From NCBI RefSeq assembly GCF_014649115.1, contig NZ_BMSK01000011.1, positions 62,001 through 126,000 on the forward strand: 64,000 nucleotides of DNA, read 5' to 3'. A program made the position numbers and the translations under genes. Below, piece by piece: positions 29,010 to 37,285 of the stretch. The stretch's first letter is position 1, and the number at the start of each line of letters is the position of its first letter. The notes below the pieces were generated by a model that was not told the origin of the DNA, did not search any database, and was given only the letters and a program-made list of their open reading frames with translations. The DNA comes from Streptomyces eurythermus (lineage in GTDB: Bacteria > Actinomycetota > Actinomycetes > Streptomycetales > Streptomycetaceae).

Positions 29010-30437
29010 TCATACCGGCAGCGCCGGGGTCGCGGCCGGTACGGGGCGCCAGGTCGGCGGGCGGAGCGCCGGAGCGCGCGACCCGCGTACCTCGGCCCGG
29101 TCCGCGGTGGCCGCCAGCAGCGCGGCGCCGGCCGCCCGCGGGTCGCGTTCCCGGTACCGCGTCATCCGGTCGGCGACGAGCCCCGCGACCACCGGGGTGG
29201 CGAACGAGGTGCCGCTCCACTGCGCCGGCCCCTCGAACATCACCTGGTCCGGCTTCCCGCCCGTGCTCGCCAGTCCCTCGCTCAGCACGCCGGTGTGGGG
29301 CGGGTACTGGCAGGTGCACGGGTACTCGTCGGGGCCGAACCGGCAGGAGTCGTAGGTGGAGTGCTGGTAGACGTACGGCACCGGGACCCGGAAGCCGGTG
29401 AGGGCGCTGGTGAGGCGCTCGCCGGGGGCGTACGCCCGTACCCAGGGGCCGTGGTTGCTGAAGCAGGCCCCGCCCTCGCCGTCCGCGCGCAGCGCCCCGA
29501 CCGACAGCACGCTGCCGGCGTACTCGGGCAGCCCGGCGTAGGCGGCGGGCCAGAACGGGGTGGCGCTGCCGTTGTTGCCGGCGGCGGCCACCAGCAGGGT
29601 GCGCTGGTCGCGCAGTTCCCGCATGAACGCGTCCAGCCCGATCAGGCCGTCGGCGTCCTCGCTGGGCGTGCCGGCCGACAGGCTGATGATGTCCGGCCAG
29701 CCGTCCCGGTCGACCGCCTCGAACAGCAGGGCGCCGAACTCCGACTCCAGCACGGCGCCCGCGTCGCTGAGCGTTCCCCGCACGGTGATGTCGGTGTTGG
29801 GCGCGACGGCGGCGAGGATCCCGGCGATGAACGTGCCGTGGCCGACGTACTGGCGCAGCACGCCGTCGGCGTCGGTCTCGGCGCGCTGGGCGTCGCCGGT
29901 GGTGTGGGCGAGCAGCGGGCAGCACCGGTGGTCGTGCACCAGGCCGGTGTCGACGACGAGGACGCCGACCGCGGTGGCCGGGTCGTAACGGCCCTCGGCG
30001 GCGGCCGGGTTGGCGGATTCGGTACGCGGTACGGGCACCGGCTCGTCGCCGGGGCAGGCGTTGACCGCGATGTGCATGACGTGGTTGCGGCCGGCCAGCC
30101 GGCGGCCCCGCCGGTCCTCGGCCTGCCGGACGGCGTGCAGGGCGTGCGGCACGGTGTCCTCGCCGTCGGCCGGGTCGCCGACCCGGATCCGGGTCACGCC
30201 GGTGCGGCCCGTCTGCGGGCCCTCGCGGCGTACGTGGTCGGGGACGAGGCCCTGGGTCTCGGTGAAGTGGGTGCGCACGGCGTCCTCGACGAACGGGGCC
30301 TCCTCGCCGTCCCGGACGAGGACGACCCCCTTCTCGTAGAGGAAGCCCGCCGAGTCGTCCGGCCCCATGGTCAGCGGGACGTCGGGCAGGGCGCGCTGGA
30401 TGTGCTGGAACTGCTCGTGGAAACGCTGTGGTGCCAC
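29010..30437 (-). CDS. S8 family (subtilisin-like) serine peptidase, no secretion signal
   Basis: 475 aa. Triad Asp163 (VGVLVVDTGLVHDH), His200 (YVGHGTFIAGI) and Ser411 (WSGTSFATPVVAGL), with oxyanion Asn288 (AAAGNNGSATPFWPAAY). A ~150-residue N-terminal segment precedes the domain but has no hydrophobic signal, so the enzyme is likely cytoplasmic. An insert before the Ser (residues ~345-405) holds CRFGPDEYPCTC, a possible metal or disulfide site. GTG at 30437 has GGGAGGA. It is divergent from the TPR-CHAT gene and upstream of the sigma factor. The genes suggest a regulated intracellular proteolysis module. Confidence 0.92.
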   Translation of the reverse strand: MAPQRFHEQFQHIQRALPDVPLTMGPDDSAGFLYEKGVVLVRDGEEAPFVEDAVRTHFTETQGLVPDHVRREGPQTGRTGVTRIRVGDPADGEDTVPHALHAVRQAEDRRGRRLAGRNHVMHIAVNACPGDEPVPVPRTESANPAAAEGRYDPATAVGVLVVDTGLVHDHRCCPLLAHTTGDAQRAETDADGVLRQYVGHGTFIAGILAAVAPNTDITVRGTLSDAGAVLESEFGALLFEAVDRDGWPDIISLSAGTPSEDADGLIGLDAFMRELRDQRTLLVAAAGNNGSATPFWPAAYAGLPEYAGSVLSVGALRADGEGGACFSNHGPWVRAYAPGERLTSALTGFRVPVPYVYQHSTYDSCRFGPDEYPCTCQYPPHTGVLSEGLASTGGKPDQVMFEGPAQWSGTSFATPVVAGLVADRMTRYRERDPRAAGAALLAATADRAEVRGSRAPALRPPTWRPVPAATPALPV

Positions 30438-30491
30438 GTGATGTCCTCCCCCGTAGACGGTGCTGCGACAGTGAGAGCCGCCGGACCGCCG

Positions 30492-30501
30492 TCTGATACA
30501 G
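30492..30501. promoter_or_regulatory. shared motif TCTGATACAG, copy 1 (S8/CHAT divergent region)
   Basis: Centre of the 76-bp gap between the peptidase and the TPR-CHAT gene. As a plus-strand -10 (TGATAC) it would start transcription within a few bases of the CHAT ATG, which has no ribosome site. The same 10-mer recurs at 35147. Confidence 0.5.
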
Positions 30502-30513
30502 CCGGCTACTACC

Positions 30514-33126
30514 ATGCGAGACGTGACAGCGGGAAGCGAGGCGATTCTCGAACTGCTGCCCATGGTGTTCGCCGACCCGGGCGAGGCCCGGGCGCGGGCC
30601 GAACACGTGCTGCGCTCGGGTCCGTCGCCGCTGCACGCGAGCGTGGCCCACCAGGTACTCGGCATCTGGCAGCGGGACTTCGGTGACCTGCGGATCGCGC
30701 TGCGGCACCTGCGGCGGGCCCGGGACCTGGCCGCGCGCGCCGAGTCGGCCGACCGGGAGGCCGACGTGCTCGCGACGCTCGGGGTCGCACTGGTGCACGC
30801 GGGGCGCACACGGCAGGGACTCGCCTCGTTCGAGCGGGGGGTGGCCCGGGGCAGCGGGCACACCCGGGCCCGGGTGCTGTACCGGCGGGCCTACGTGTGG
30901 TGGGTGCTGGGCCGGCACCGGGAGGCGCTGGAGGACGTGCGGCGGGCGCTGCCGGTGCTGCGCCAGGTCGCCGACGACATCTGGACCGCGCGGGCGCTGA
31001 CCCTGCGGGCCACCGTGCATCTGGCGCTCGGCGCGGTGGACCGGGCGGTCGCCGACTTCACGGCGGCGGAGCGGCTGTGGGACACCACCGGCCAGGAGCA
31101 CGACAAGGCGGACGCGGTGGAGAGCCGGGGCCTGGCCGCCTTCCGGTCCGGGGACATCCCGGCGGCGCTGCGGCTGCTGGACGAGGCCGAGGAGCGCTAC
31201 GCCAAGCTGGGCACCCCCACCTACAACCTGTCGATCCGGCGCTGCGAGGTGCTGCGGGCGGCGGGGCTGGCCCCGGAGGCGCTGGCCGAGGCGGACGCGG
31301 CGATCGCGGAACTGGACCGGATCGGCGGGCAGTCCACCCGCAAGGCCGAACTGCTGCTCGCCGCCTCCTGGGCCGCCCGCTCGGCGGGGGACGCGCACAC
31401 CGCCATAGCCCGCGCCGCCGTCGCCGTACGGCTGTTCGCGGCGCAGCGCCGGACCTGGTGGGAGACGCACGCGCGGCTGGTGCTGATCGAGGCGCGGGTG
31501 GCGGCCGGGCGCCGGTCGGGGCGGATGGTCGCGGACGCGGCGGCGGTCGCCGAGAAGCTGGCCTCCTTCGGCTCGCCCGCCGCGCCGGAGGCCTCGCTGC
31601 TGGCCGGCCGGATCGCGCTGGCGCTGGGCTGGACGGCCGACGCGGAACGGCACTTGGCGGTGGCCGCGCGCAGCCGGTACGGCGGGCCGCCGCCGGCCCG
31701 GGTGACCGGCTGGGCGGCGCAGGCGCTGCGGGCGCGGGCGGCCGGGTCCCGGCGGGGCGTGCTGGAGGCGTGCCGGCGCGGCCTGGACGTGCTGGACGAC
31801 CACCGGATGACGCTGGGCGCCTCGGAGCTGCGCGCCCACGCGACCGCGCAGGGCGCCGAACTGGCCGCGCTGGCGCAGGAGGTGAGTCTCGCGCAGGGCA
31901 GTCCGCGGCGGCTGCTGGCGTGGAGCGAGCGGTGGCGGGCGACCGTGCTGTCCGCGCCGCCGACCCGGCCGCCGGACGATCCGGCGCTGCTGAGCGGGCT
32001 GACCGCCTACCGGGAGATCGCGGCCCGGGCGGAGGCCGCCCGGATGGAGGGCCGCCCGGTGCCGGCGCTGGAGCGCGAACAGCGGCGCCTGGAACGGGAG
32101 GTGCGCTCCCGCACCCGGCACATGGGCGGGGCCGCGGCGGGCGCCGGGTACCGCTTCGACGTGGACCGGCTGCTGGACCGGCTCGGCGACGGGCGGCTGG
32201 TGGAACTGGTCGTGGTCGACGGCCGGGTGCACGTCCTGCTGTGCGGTCAGGGCCGGGTACGGCGGTTCGCCGGCGGATCGCTGGACCAGGCGGTGGCCGA
32301 GGCCGGGCATGTGCAGGCCGCGCTGCGGCGGCTGGCGCATCCGGGGGCCGAGGCGCGGCTGCCGCTGGTGGAGGAGGCCGGCCGGCGGCTCCAGGACCTG
32401 CTGCTGGCCGGCGCGGTGCCGCATCTGGGGGCCGGCCCGGTGGTGATCGTGCCGCCGGGCGCGCTGCACCAGGTGCCGTGGGCGCTGCTGCCCGCGCTGC
32501 GCGAGCGGGTGCTCAGCGTGTCGCCGTCGGCGGGCAGCTGGCTGCGCGCGCGGGAGACGGAGCCGCCGCCCCGGGGCCGGCCGGTGCTGGTGCGCGGCCC
32601 GGGTCTGGCGACCGGGGGCGCGGAGGTGCCGGAGCTGGCCGGCCGGTACGGCACGGCGACGGTCCTGGAGGACGACGAGGCGCGGGTGCCGCGGGTGCTG
32701 GCGGAGCTGGACGGCGCGGGCCTGGCGCACCTCGCCGCGCACGGCACGTTCCGCGCCGACAGCCCCCTGTTCTCCGCGCTGCGGATGGCGGACGGGCCGC
32801 TGATCGTGCACGACTTCGAGCGCTTGGCCCGCAGCCCGTACCGGATCATCCTGTCCAGCTGCGAGACGGCGCGCCTGGCCTCGGTCGGCGCGGACGAACT
32901 GCTGGGTGTGGTGACGGCGTTGCTGCCGCTGGGCACGGCCGGGGTGGTGGCGAGCAGCGCGCCGGTGAACGACGCGGCGGTGGTGCCGCTGATGCTGGCC
33001 CTGCACAAGGGCCTCGACGCGGGCCTGTCCCTGGCCGAGGCCCTGCGCGACGCCCGCGCCGCCCTGCCCGGCGATGCGCTCCACCAGGCGACGGGCTGGG
33101 CCTTCGCGGCGTTCGGGGCGGCCTAG
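30514..33126 (+). CDS. TPR-CHAT protein (caspase-like cysteine peptidase)
   Basis: 870 aa. Residues ~40-340 are tetratricopeptide helices (ASVAHQVLGIWQRDFGDLRIALRHLRRARDLA, ARALTLRATVHLALGAVDRAVADF). The C-terminal third is a CHAT domain: catalytic His743 in LAHLAAHGTFRADSPLFSALR and Cys783 in RIILSSCETARLASVGADELLG, both intact. CHAT enzymes are caspase-clan peptidases; TPR-CHAT proteins are known as effectors in type III-E CRISPR complexes and in predicted conflict systems. Here there is no CRISPR. No signal peptide. No ribosome site before ATG 30514, fitting a leaderless mRNA. Confidence 0.93.
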   Translation: MRDVTAGSEAILELLPMVFADPGEARARAEHVLRSGPSPLHASVAHQVLGIWQRDFGDLRIALRHLRRARDLAARAESADREADVLATLGVALVHAGRTRQGLASFERGVARGSGHTRARVLYRRAYVWWVLGRHREALEDVRRALPVLRQVADDIWTARALTLRATVHLALGAVDRAVADFTAAERLWDTTGQEHDKADAVESRGLAAFRSGDIPAALRLLDEAEERYAKLGTPTYNLSIRRCEVLRAAGLAPEALAEADAAIAELDRIGGQSTRKAELLLAASWAARSAGDAHTAIARAAVAVRLFAAQRRTWWETHARLVLIEARVAAGRRSGRMVADAAAVAEKLASFGSPAAPEASLLAGRIALALGWTADAERHLAVAARSRYGGPPPARVTGWAAQALRARAAGSRRGVLEACRRGLDVLDDHRMTLGASELRAHATAQGAELAALAQEVSLAQGSPRRLLAWSERWRATVLSAPPTRPPDDPALLSGLTAYREIAARAEAARMEGRPVPALEREQRRLEREVRSRTRHMGGAAAGAGYRFDVDRLLDRLGDGRLVELVVVDGRVHVLLCGQGRVRRFAGGSLDQAVAEAGHVQAALRRLAHPGAEARLPLVEEAGRRLQDLLLAGAVPHLGAGPVVIVPPGALHQVPWALLPALRERVLSVSPSAGSWLRARETEPPPRGRPVLVRGPGLATGGAEVPELAGRYGTATVLEDDEARVPRVLAELDGAGLAHLAAHGTFRADSPLFSALRMADGPLIVHDFERLARSPYRIILSSCETARLASVGADELLGVVTALLPLGTAGVVASSAPVNDAAVVPLMLALHKGLDAGLSLAEALRDARAALPGDALHQATGWAFAAFGAA

Positions 33127-33261
33127 CGGTGCTCCGTTGCGAAGTGCCTTGTTGATCGGGCTGCGGCGGATGCACCACGATGATGACGGTTTCCGAAGAG
33201 TGTCGCAGCAGGACGGCGCAGAGGCCGGCACCACACCAGGCATACGTACGGGCGGTGGCCG

Positions 33262-35121
33262 CTACGCCGTCTCCCGGTCGGGGCCGTCCAGTAGCCAGGG
33301 CAGCGCGGTCCGGTCGCCCGTGCCCAGGCGTGTGTAGGCGCTGTACAGGTGGTTGCCGACCGTCCGTACCGACAGTGTCAGCTTCTCGGCGATCTCGCGG
33401 TTGCTCAGTCCGGCCGCGGCCAGGGTGACGATCTGCCGCTGGCGGGCGGTGAGTTCGCCGAGGACCAGGCCGGCCAGCGCGGGCGTGCTCGCGCCCTGGC
33501 AGCGGCGGGCCAGGGCCACGGCCCGGGTCCGGGAACGCCTCGCGGCGCTCGGATCCCGGTGCGTGCGGGCGGCCTGCGCGTACGCCTCCGCCGCGTAGAG
33601 CGTGAAGCCCCGTTCCGCCAGCGCCTCGGCGGCCCGGTCCAGCGCGGGCCCGTCCGCGCGGGCGAGGGCGTCGGCGTGCCGGGCCAGCACGCTGCCGGCC
33701 GGCAGCCGCCCGGCCGCCCGGCCGGGCCGCCCGAGGCGTACGGCGGCGTAGCGGGCGTGGACGTCGTCCGGGTCGGCCGGCTCGTCCGGGCCGCCCTCGG
33801 CCAGCCGGAGTTCCCCGCGGCAGCCGCCGTCCGAGGGAGTCGACCGCAGCCCTTCCCGGGCCCAGGCCGCCGCCTCGCGCAACTCGCCGCGCAGGCGGGC
33901 GAACCGGGCGCGGGTCTCGGCGTACCGGGCGGGCAGCGGGACGTCGTGCGCCACCAGCCACTCCCCCACCGGCGTGGGCAGCGGCCGGACGTCCAGCCGC
34001 TCCACATGCCGTACCAGGGTGCGTCGTTCGGCGTCGAGCGCCGGTTCGTAAGCGGGGGCCGTCCGGCCCAGCCGGCGGGCCCGCAGCCGGCCGGCCGTGG
34101 CGCGCAGCGCGGTGCCGTGCAGGGGGTGGGCGAGGGTGAGCGCGCCCTGTCCGCCGACGTCGATCAGACCGTCCGCCTCCAGGCGTTCCAGGGCCTCCAG
34201 GTCCGACTCGTCCAGCTCGTCCAGCGGCAGCGGCAGGGGTTCGGCGAAGGCGAGGCGGTCCAGGATGTCGCGTTCGCCGGGGCCGGGGCGCTCCAGGGCG
34301 GGGGCGAGCCGCTCCCGGACCGCCGGGGTGACCGGCAACGGCCCCCGCCAGGCCCACTCGCCGGTACCGGGCACGGGCTCCAGCCACCCGGTCCCGACGA
34401 GCCCGGCACCCGGGAGGGGTACCGGCGACTCGGCCGGGGCAAGCGTCGTCCCCGAGGCAGACACCGGCACCCCCACCCCGGCAAGCGCCGGGCTCGCCAG
34501 GGGTGCCGGCCGGGTCGCCTCGGTCAGCGCGGTGAGCAGGTCGCGCAGCAGGCGCAGATCGCCTCGGCAGGCCTGGTGCAGCCGGCGCACGGTGAGGGGG
34601 TCCAGTGCGGCGCCGGCGAGGAGCCGGGCGGTGTCCTCGGGCGGGAGCGGGCCGAGGGGCAGCCGGGGCAGCAGTTCCCCGGTCCACAGCCGGGACACCG
34701 CGCCGGGCGCCGGTGCCCCGTCCGCCGCGGCCACGATCAGCCGGGTGCGGCCGTGCACGGCCAGTTGGTGGACCAGGGCGGCGGAGGTCTCGTCCAGCAG
34801 CTGGGCGTCGTCCACGACGAGGACCCGTACGCCGGACAGCGCGCGGACCGCGCGGTGCAGCGAGACGGTGTCGGGAAGCAGATGCGCGAACGCCGCGAGC
34901 GGCAGGTCCCGGGCCTCGGGCGTGCCGGTCACCCGGGCGTGGTCCAGGCCCCGCACCGCCTCGTCGATCAGCCGGGTCTTGCCGTGGCCCGCCGGTCCGG
35001 TCACCACGATGCCGGGCCGTCCCCCGGCCAACGCGGCACGCACCCGCTCCAGTTCCTCCGACCGGCCGGTGAACGGCCAGGGCGGCTGAAGGGTCTTCGC
35101 GTCCTGTCGGTAAGTCCTCAC
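33262..35121 (-). CDS. LuxR-family transcriptional regulator with N-terminal ATPase domain
   Basis: 619 aa. N-terminal AAA/STAND-type ATPase: Walker A GPAGHGKTRL (~residue 42), Walker B VRVLVVDDAQL. Helical middle region and a C-terminal LuxR helix-turn-helix (LTARQRQIVTLAAAGLSNREIAEKLTLSVRTVGNHLYSAYTRLG, ~550-600). It is shorter than typical LAL regulators (~900 aa), having lost most sensor repeats. GTG start at 35121. It is convergent with the CHAT gene and divergent from the metallopeptidase-like gene, with the shared motif in the latter gap, so it may control the cluster. Confidence 0.92.
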   Translation of the reverse strand: MRTYRQDAKTLQPPWPFTGRSEELERVRAALAGGRPGIVVTGPAGHGKTRLIDEAVRGLDHARVTGTPEARDLPLAAFAHLLPDTVSLHRAVRALSGVRVLVVDDAQLLDETSAALVHQLAVHGRTRLIVAAADGAPAPGAVSRLWTGELLPRLPLGPLPPEDTARLLAGAALDPLTVRRLHQACRGDLRLLRDLLTALTEATRPAPLASPALAGVGVPVSASGTTLAPAESPVPLPGAGLVGTGWLEPVPGTGEWAWRGPLPVTPAVRERLAPALERPGPGERDILDRLAFAEPLPLPLDELDESDLEALERLEADGLIDVGGQGALTLAHPLHGTALRATAGRLRARRLGRTAPAYEPALDAERRTLVRHVERLDVRPLPTPVGEWLVAHDVPLPARYAETRARFARLRGELREAAAWAREGLRSTPSDGGCRGELRLAEGGPDEPADPDDVHARYAAVRLGRPGRAAGRLPAGSVLARHADALARADGPALDRAAEALAERGFTLYAAEAYAQAARTHRDPSAARRSRTRAVALARRCQGASTPALAGLVLGELTARQRQIVTLAAAGLSNREIAEKLTLSVRTVGNHLYSAYTRLGTGDRTALPWLLDGPDRETA

Positions 35122-35146
35122 ACCATGCTGAGCACGGGTACTCGGT

Positions 35147-35156
35147 TCTGATACAG
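35147..35156. promoter_or_regulatory. shared motif TCTGATACAG, copy 2 (LuxR/metallopeptidase region)
   Basis: Lies 26 bp before the LuxR GTG and 60 bp before the metallopeptidase-like ATG, in a divergent gap like copy 1 at 30492. Flanks differ (GGT..GGCG versus CCG..CCGG), so only the 10-mer is shared. Confidence 0.5.
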
Positions 35157-35215
35157 GGCGACTTGAGTAGCCCTCGACTCAGGTGTGCGGCCGGGGCGGG
35201 CGGCACTCTGGTGAC

Positions 35216-36301
35216 ATGACCCGACGCCTCTGCTCGCTCCCGCGGCAGCCGGCCCCGTCGTTCGCGGCGGGACTGACCGCCGAGCGGCTGGGCGCGCTGC
35301 TCGCCGGACGGCGGATGTGGGTCAACGGCACGGTGCTGCACTACTGCTTCCTGGACGCCCGCACCGACGCCTCGGTCATCCCGGTTCCCGGGACCGGGGA
35401 GCCGCGCCGGGTGCCGTGGGCGGGCGGGGAGGGGCAGCGGGACGTGGTCCGCGACTGCTTCCGCGAGTGGCAGGACCTCGGCATCGGCGTCACCTTCGCC
35501 GAGGTCGCCGACCGGCACGAGGCGGAGCTGCGGATCGGGTTCCAGGCCGGTGCCGGGTCCTGGTCGGCGGTCGGCCGGGACGCGCTGTCGGCGGGCCGGG
35601 GCGAGCGCACCATGAACCTCGGCTGGGACGTGACCGCGCCCGGGGAGCGCGGGACGGTCCTGCACCAGATCGGGCACGCGCTCGGCATGGTGCACGAGCA
35701 CCAGAGCCCGTACGCGGGGCTGCACTGGGACGACGAGGCGGTGTACGCGGAGCTGGCCGGCCCGCCGAACTTCTGGAGCCGGGAGACGACGTACACCAAT
35801 GTGCTGGGCCGGCTGGACGCCTGCGAGGCGGGGGCCTCGGTGTGGGATCCGCAGTCGGTGATGACGCTGCCGCTCGGACCGGGGCTGGTGCTGGAGCCGG
35901 AGCAGTACCGCGGGGGGCTGCGGCCGCCCGGCAGCCCGTCCCCGGCCGACAAGGAGTTCGTACTGCGCTGGTATCCGCCCGCCGGTACGGCGGGGCCGGC
36001 CGCGCTGGTGCCGTTCCGGTCGGTGCCGCTCGGTCTCGGGCCGGGCGAGCAGGCGGACTTCGCCGTCGAGCCGCCGGAGACCCGCGAGTACACCGTGGGC
36101 ACCTTCGGCGAGGCCGACACCGTGCTGGTGGTCTTCGAGGAACGCGACGGGGAGCCGCGCTTCCTCACGGGGCGGGACGACGGCGGCACGCCGGACAACG
36201 CCGCCGTCCGGGTCCGGCTCGTCAAGGGCCGCCGCTACACCGTCCGGGTCCGCCTGTACTCGACGTGGGGGTCGGGAGAGACGGCGGTCATGTGCTGGTG
36301 A
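35216..36301 (+). CDS. astacin/M12-like metallopeptidase homologue lacking the catalytic Glu
   Basis: 361 aa, no signal peptide. The zinc site reads H150-Q151-I-G-H154-A-L-G-M-V-H160, i.e. HQxxHxxGxxH: the three zinc ligands stay but the general-base Glu is Gln (codon CAG at 35666). The Met-turn (DPQSVMTLPLG) is also kept. N-terminal strands (MWVNGTVLHYCFLD, ECF-type FREWQDLGIGVTFAEV) fit the astacin/ M12A fold. Residues ~265-361 form a beta-sandwich like bacterial pre-peptidase C-terminal domains (EYTVGTFGEADTVLVVFEERDG). A zinc-binding pseudoenzyme or a strongly altered peptidase is likely. Starts at ATG 35216. Confidence 0.88.
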   Translation: MTRRLCSLPRQPAPSFAAGLTAERLGALLAGRRMWVNGTVLHYCFLDARTDASVIPVPGTGEPRRVPWAGGEGQRDVVRDCFREWQDLGIGVTFAEVADRHEAELRIGFQAGAGSWSAVGRDALSAGRGERTMNLGWDVTAPGERGTVLHQIGHALGMVHEHQSPYAGLHWDDEAVYAELAGPPNFWSRETTYTNVLGRLDACEAGASVWDPQSVMTLPLGPGLVLEPEQYRGGLRPPGSPSPADKEFVLRWYPPAGTAGPAALVPFRSVPLGLGPGEQADFAVEPPETREYTVGTFGEADTVLVVFEERDGEPRFLTGRDDGGTPDNAAVRVRLVKGRRYTVRVRLYSTWGSGETAVMCW

Positions 36302-36346
36302 CGGCACACGGACGGCACCGAGGCCACAGTCCGGCACCGGGGGAAC

Positions 36347-36387
36347 GGGCGCGGACGTCACCTACGGGGGAGGTGACGTCCGCGCCC
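36347..36387. terminator. perfect 17-bp stem bidirectional terminator
   Basis: Arms 36347-36363 and 36371-36387 pair without mismatch around a 7-nt loop, between the plus-strand metallopeptidase-like gene and the minus-strand oxygenase gene. Confidence 0.85.
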
Positions 36388-36406
36388 ACGCCGCGTTCGT
36401 ACCCGC

Positions 36407-37231
36407 TCAGGACGCGGTGCGCAGCGGTTCCACGCCGATGACCTTGCGGTAGACGCGGGCGCCGTCGCCGTAGTCGTCGACGGCGTAGTGCCAGGTGGCC
36501 TGGTTGTCCCAGAGCACGAAGTCGCCGGGCCGCCAGCCGAAGCGGATCGTGTAGTCCGGTGAGGCGGCGTGCCGCAGGAGGTGGTCGAGCAGGACCCGGC
36601 CCTCCTGCGCGGTGACGCCGGTGAGCCCGAGCGCGGAGGAGCTGAGGAAGAGTCCCTTGCGTCCGGTGAGCGGGTGCTCGAGGACGACCGGGTGCTCGGT
36701 GGTGGTCTCGTCCGGGGCGGTCTTCCGGCTGCCCTGCGCGTAGTTCTCCGGGTTGCCGTCGTAGACCGCGGTGACGCCGGCGAGCAGCGTCTTGAAGGGC
36801 TCGGACAGGTCGTCGTAGGCCGCCTGGAGGTCGGCCCACAGGGTGTGGCCGCCGAGTTCGGGCACCTCGTCGTAGGTCAGTGACTCGATGGCGAAGGCGG
36901 GGGTGCGCCACAGGCCGCCGATGTGCCAGGTGCTGGCCTTGCCGGTGTGCCGCACGTTGTAGGGGTAGACCAGCGGGTGGTCCGGGTGGCGCTTGGCGGT
37001 GGGGTGGTCGAACGGTTCGGCGAACAGCCGGACCGCCTCGACGTGCTGTTCGGGGGTCAGGTGCTGGTCGCGGAACACCAGCACCTTGTGGTCGCGGAAG
37101 GCGCCGCGCAGCGCGTCGGCGGTGGCCGCGTCGACGGGGCGGGTCAGGTCGACGCCGGATATCTCCGCGCCGATGCGCGGGCCGGTCCGGTGGACGACGA
37201 GGCTGGTGCCGGGATCGGTGACGGTGGTCAT
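36407..37231 (-). CDS. TauD/TfdA-family oxygenase with HxG instead of HxD
   Basis: 274 aa. Overall TauD-like (ISGVDLTRPVDAATADALRGAFRDHKVLVFRDQHLTPEQHV; GGHTLWADLQAAYDDLSEPFK; DNQATWHYAVDDYGDGARVYRKV). The first iron motif is TWH103-I-G105-GLW: TauD enzymes have His-x-Asp here. The distal His248 and an Arg for 2-oxoglutarate remain. Loss of the carboxylate ligand is the mark of Fe(II)/2OG halogenases (SyrB2 HxA, WelO5/BesD HxG), but it could also mean lost activity. I start at ATG 37231 because GAGGAG is six bases from it and directly abuts the earlier ATG. Last gene of the flavin monooxygenase operon. Confidence 0.85.
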   Translation of the reverse strand: MTTVTDPGTSLVVHRTGPRIGAEISGVDLTRPVDAATADALRGAFRDHKVLVFRDQHLTPEQHVEAVRLFAEPFDHPTAKRHPDHPLVYPYNVRHTGKASTWHIGGLWRTPAFAIESLTYDEVPELGGHTLWADLQAAYDDLSEPFKTLLAGVTAVYDGNPENYAQGSRKTAPDETTTEHPVVLEHPLTGRKGLFLSSSALGLTGVTAQEGRVLLDHLLRHAASPDYTIRFGWRPGDFVLWDNQATWHYAVDDYGDGARVYRKVIGVEPLRTAS

Positions 37232-37285
37232 GCCCATCTCCTCGGTAGGAAGCTCACGGTGTGCGTGGTGCGGACATGCGGCGGC

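Noticed and set aside
30514..33126. Type III-E CRISPR (Craspase) component
   Set aside because: TPR-CHAT architecture is shared, but there is no gRAMP effector, repeat array or other Csx gene nearby.
28375..33243. 1622-codon minus-strand frame covering the CHAT gene and the sigma factor
   Set aside because: Only its last ~190 codons (the sigma factor) show family motifs; the rest is antisense to the TPR-CHAT gene and to part of the S8 gene in another frame.
36407..37237. First ATG (37237) as the start of the TauD-like gene
   Set aside because: The GAGGAG site abuts it with no spacer; the ATG at 37231 has six bases of spacing.
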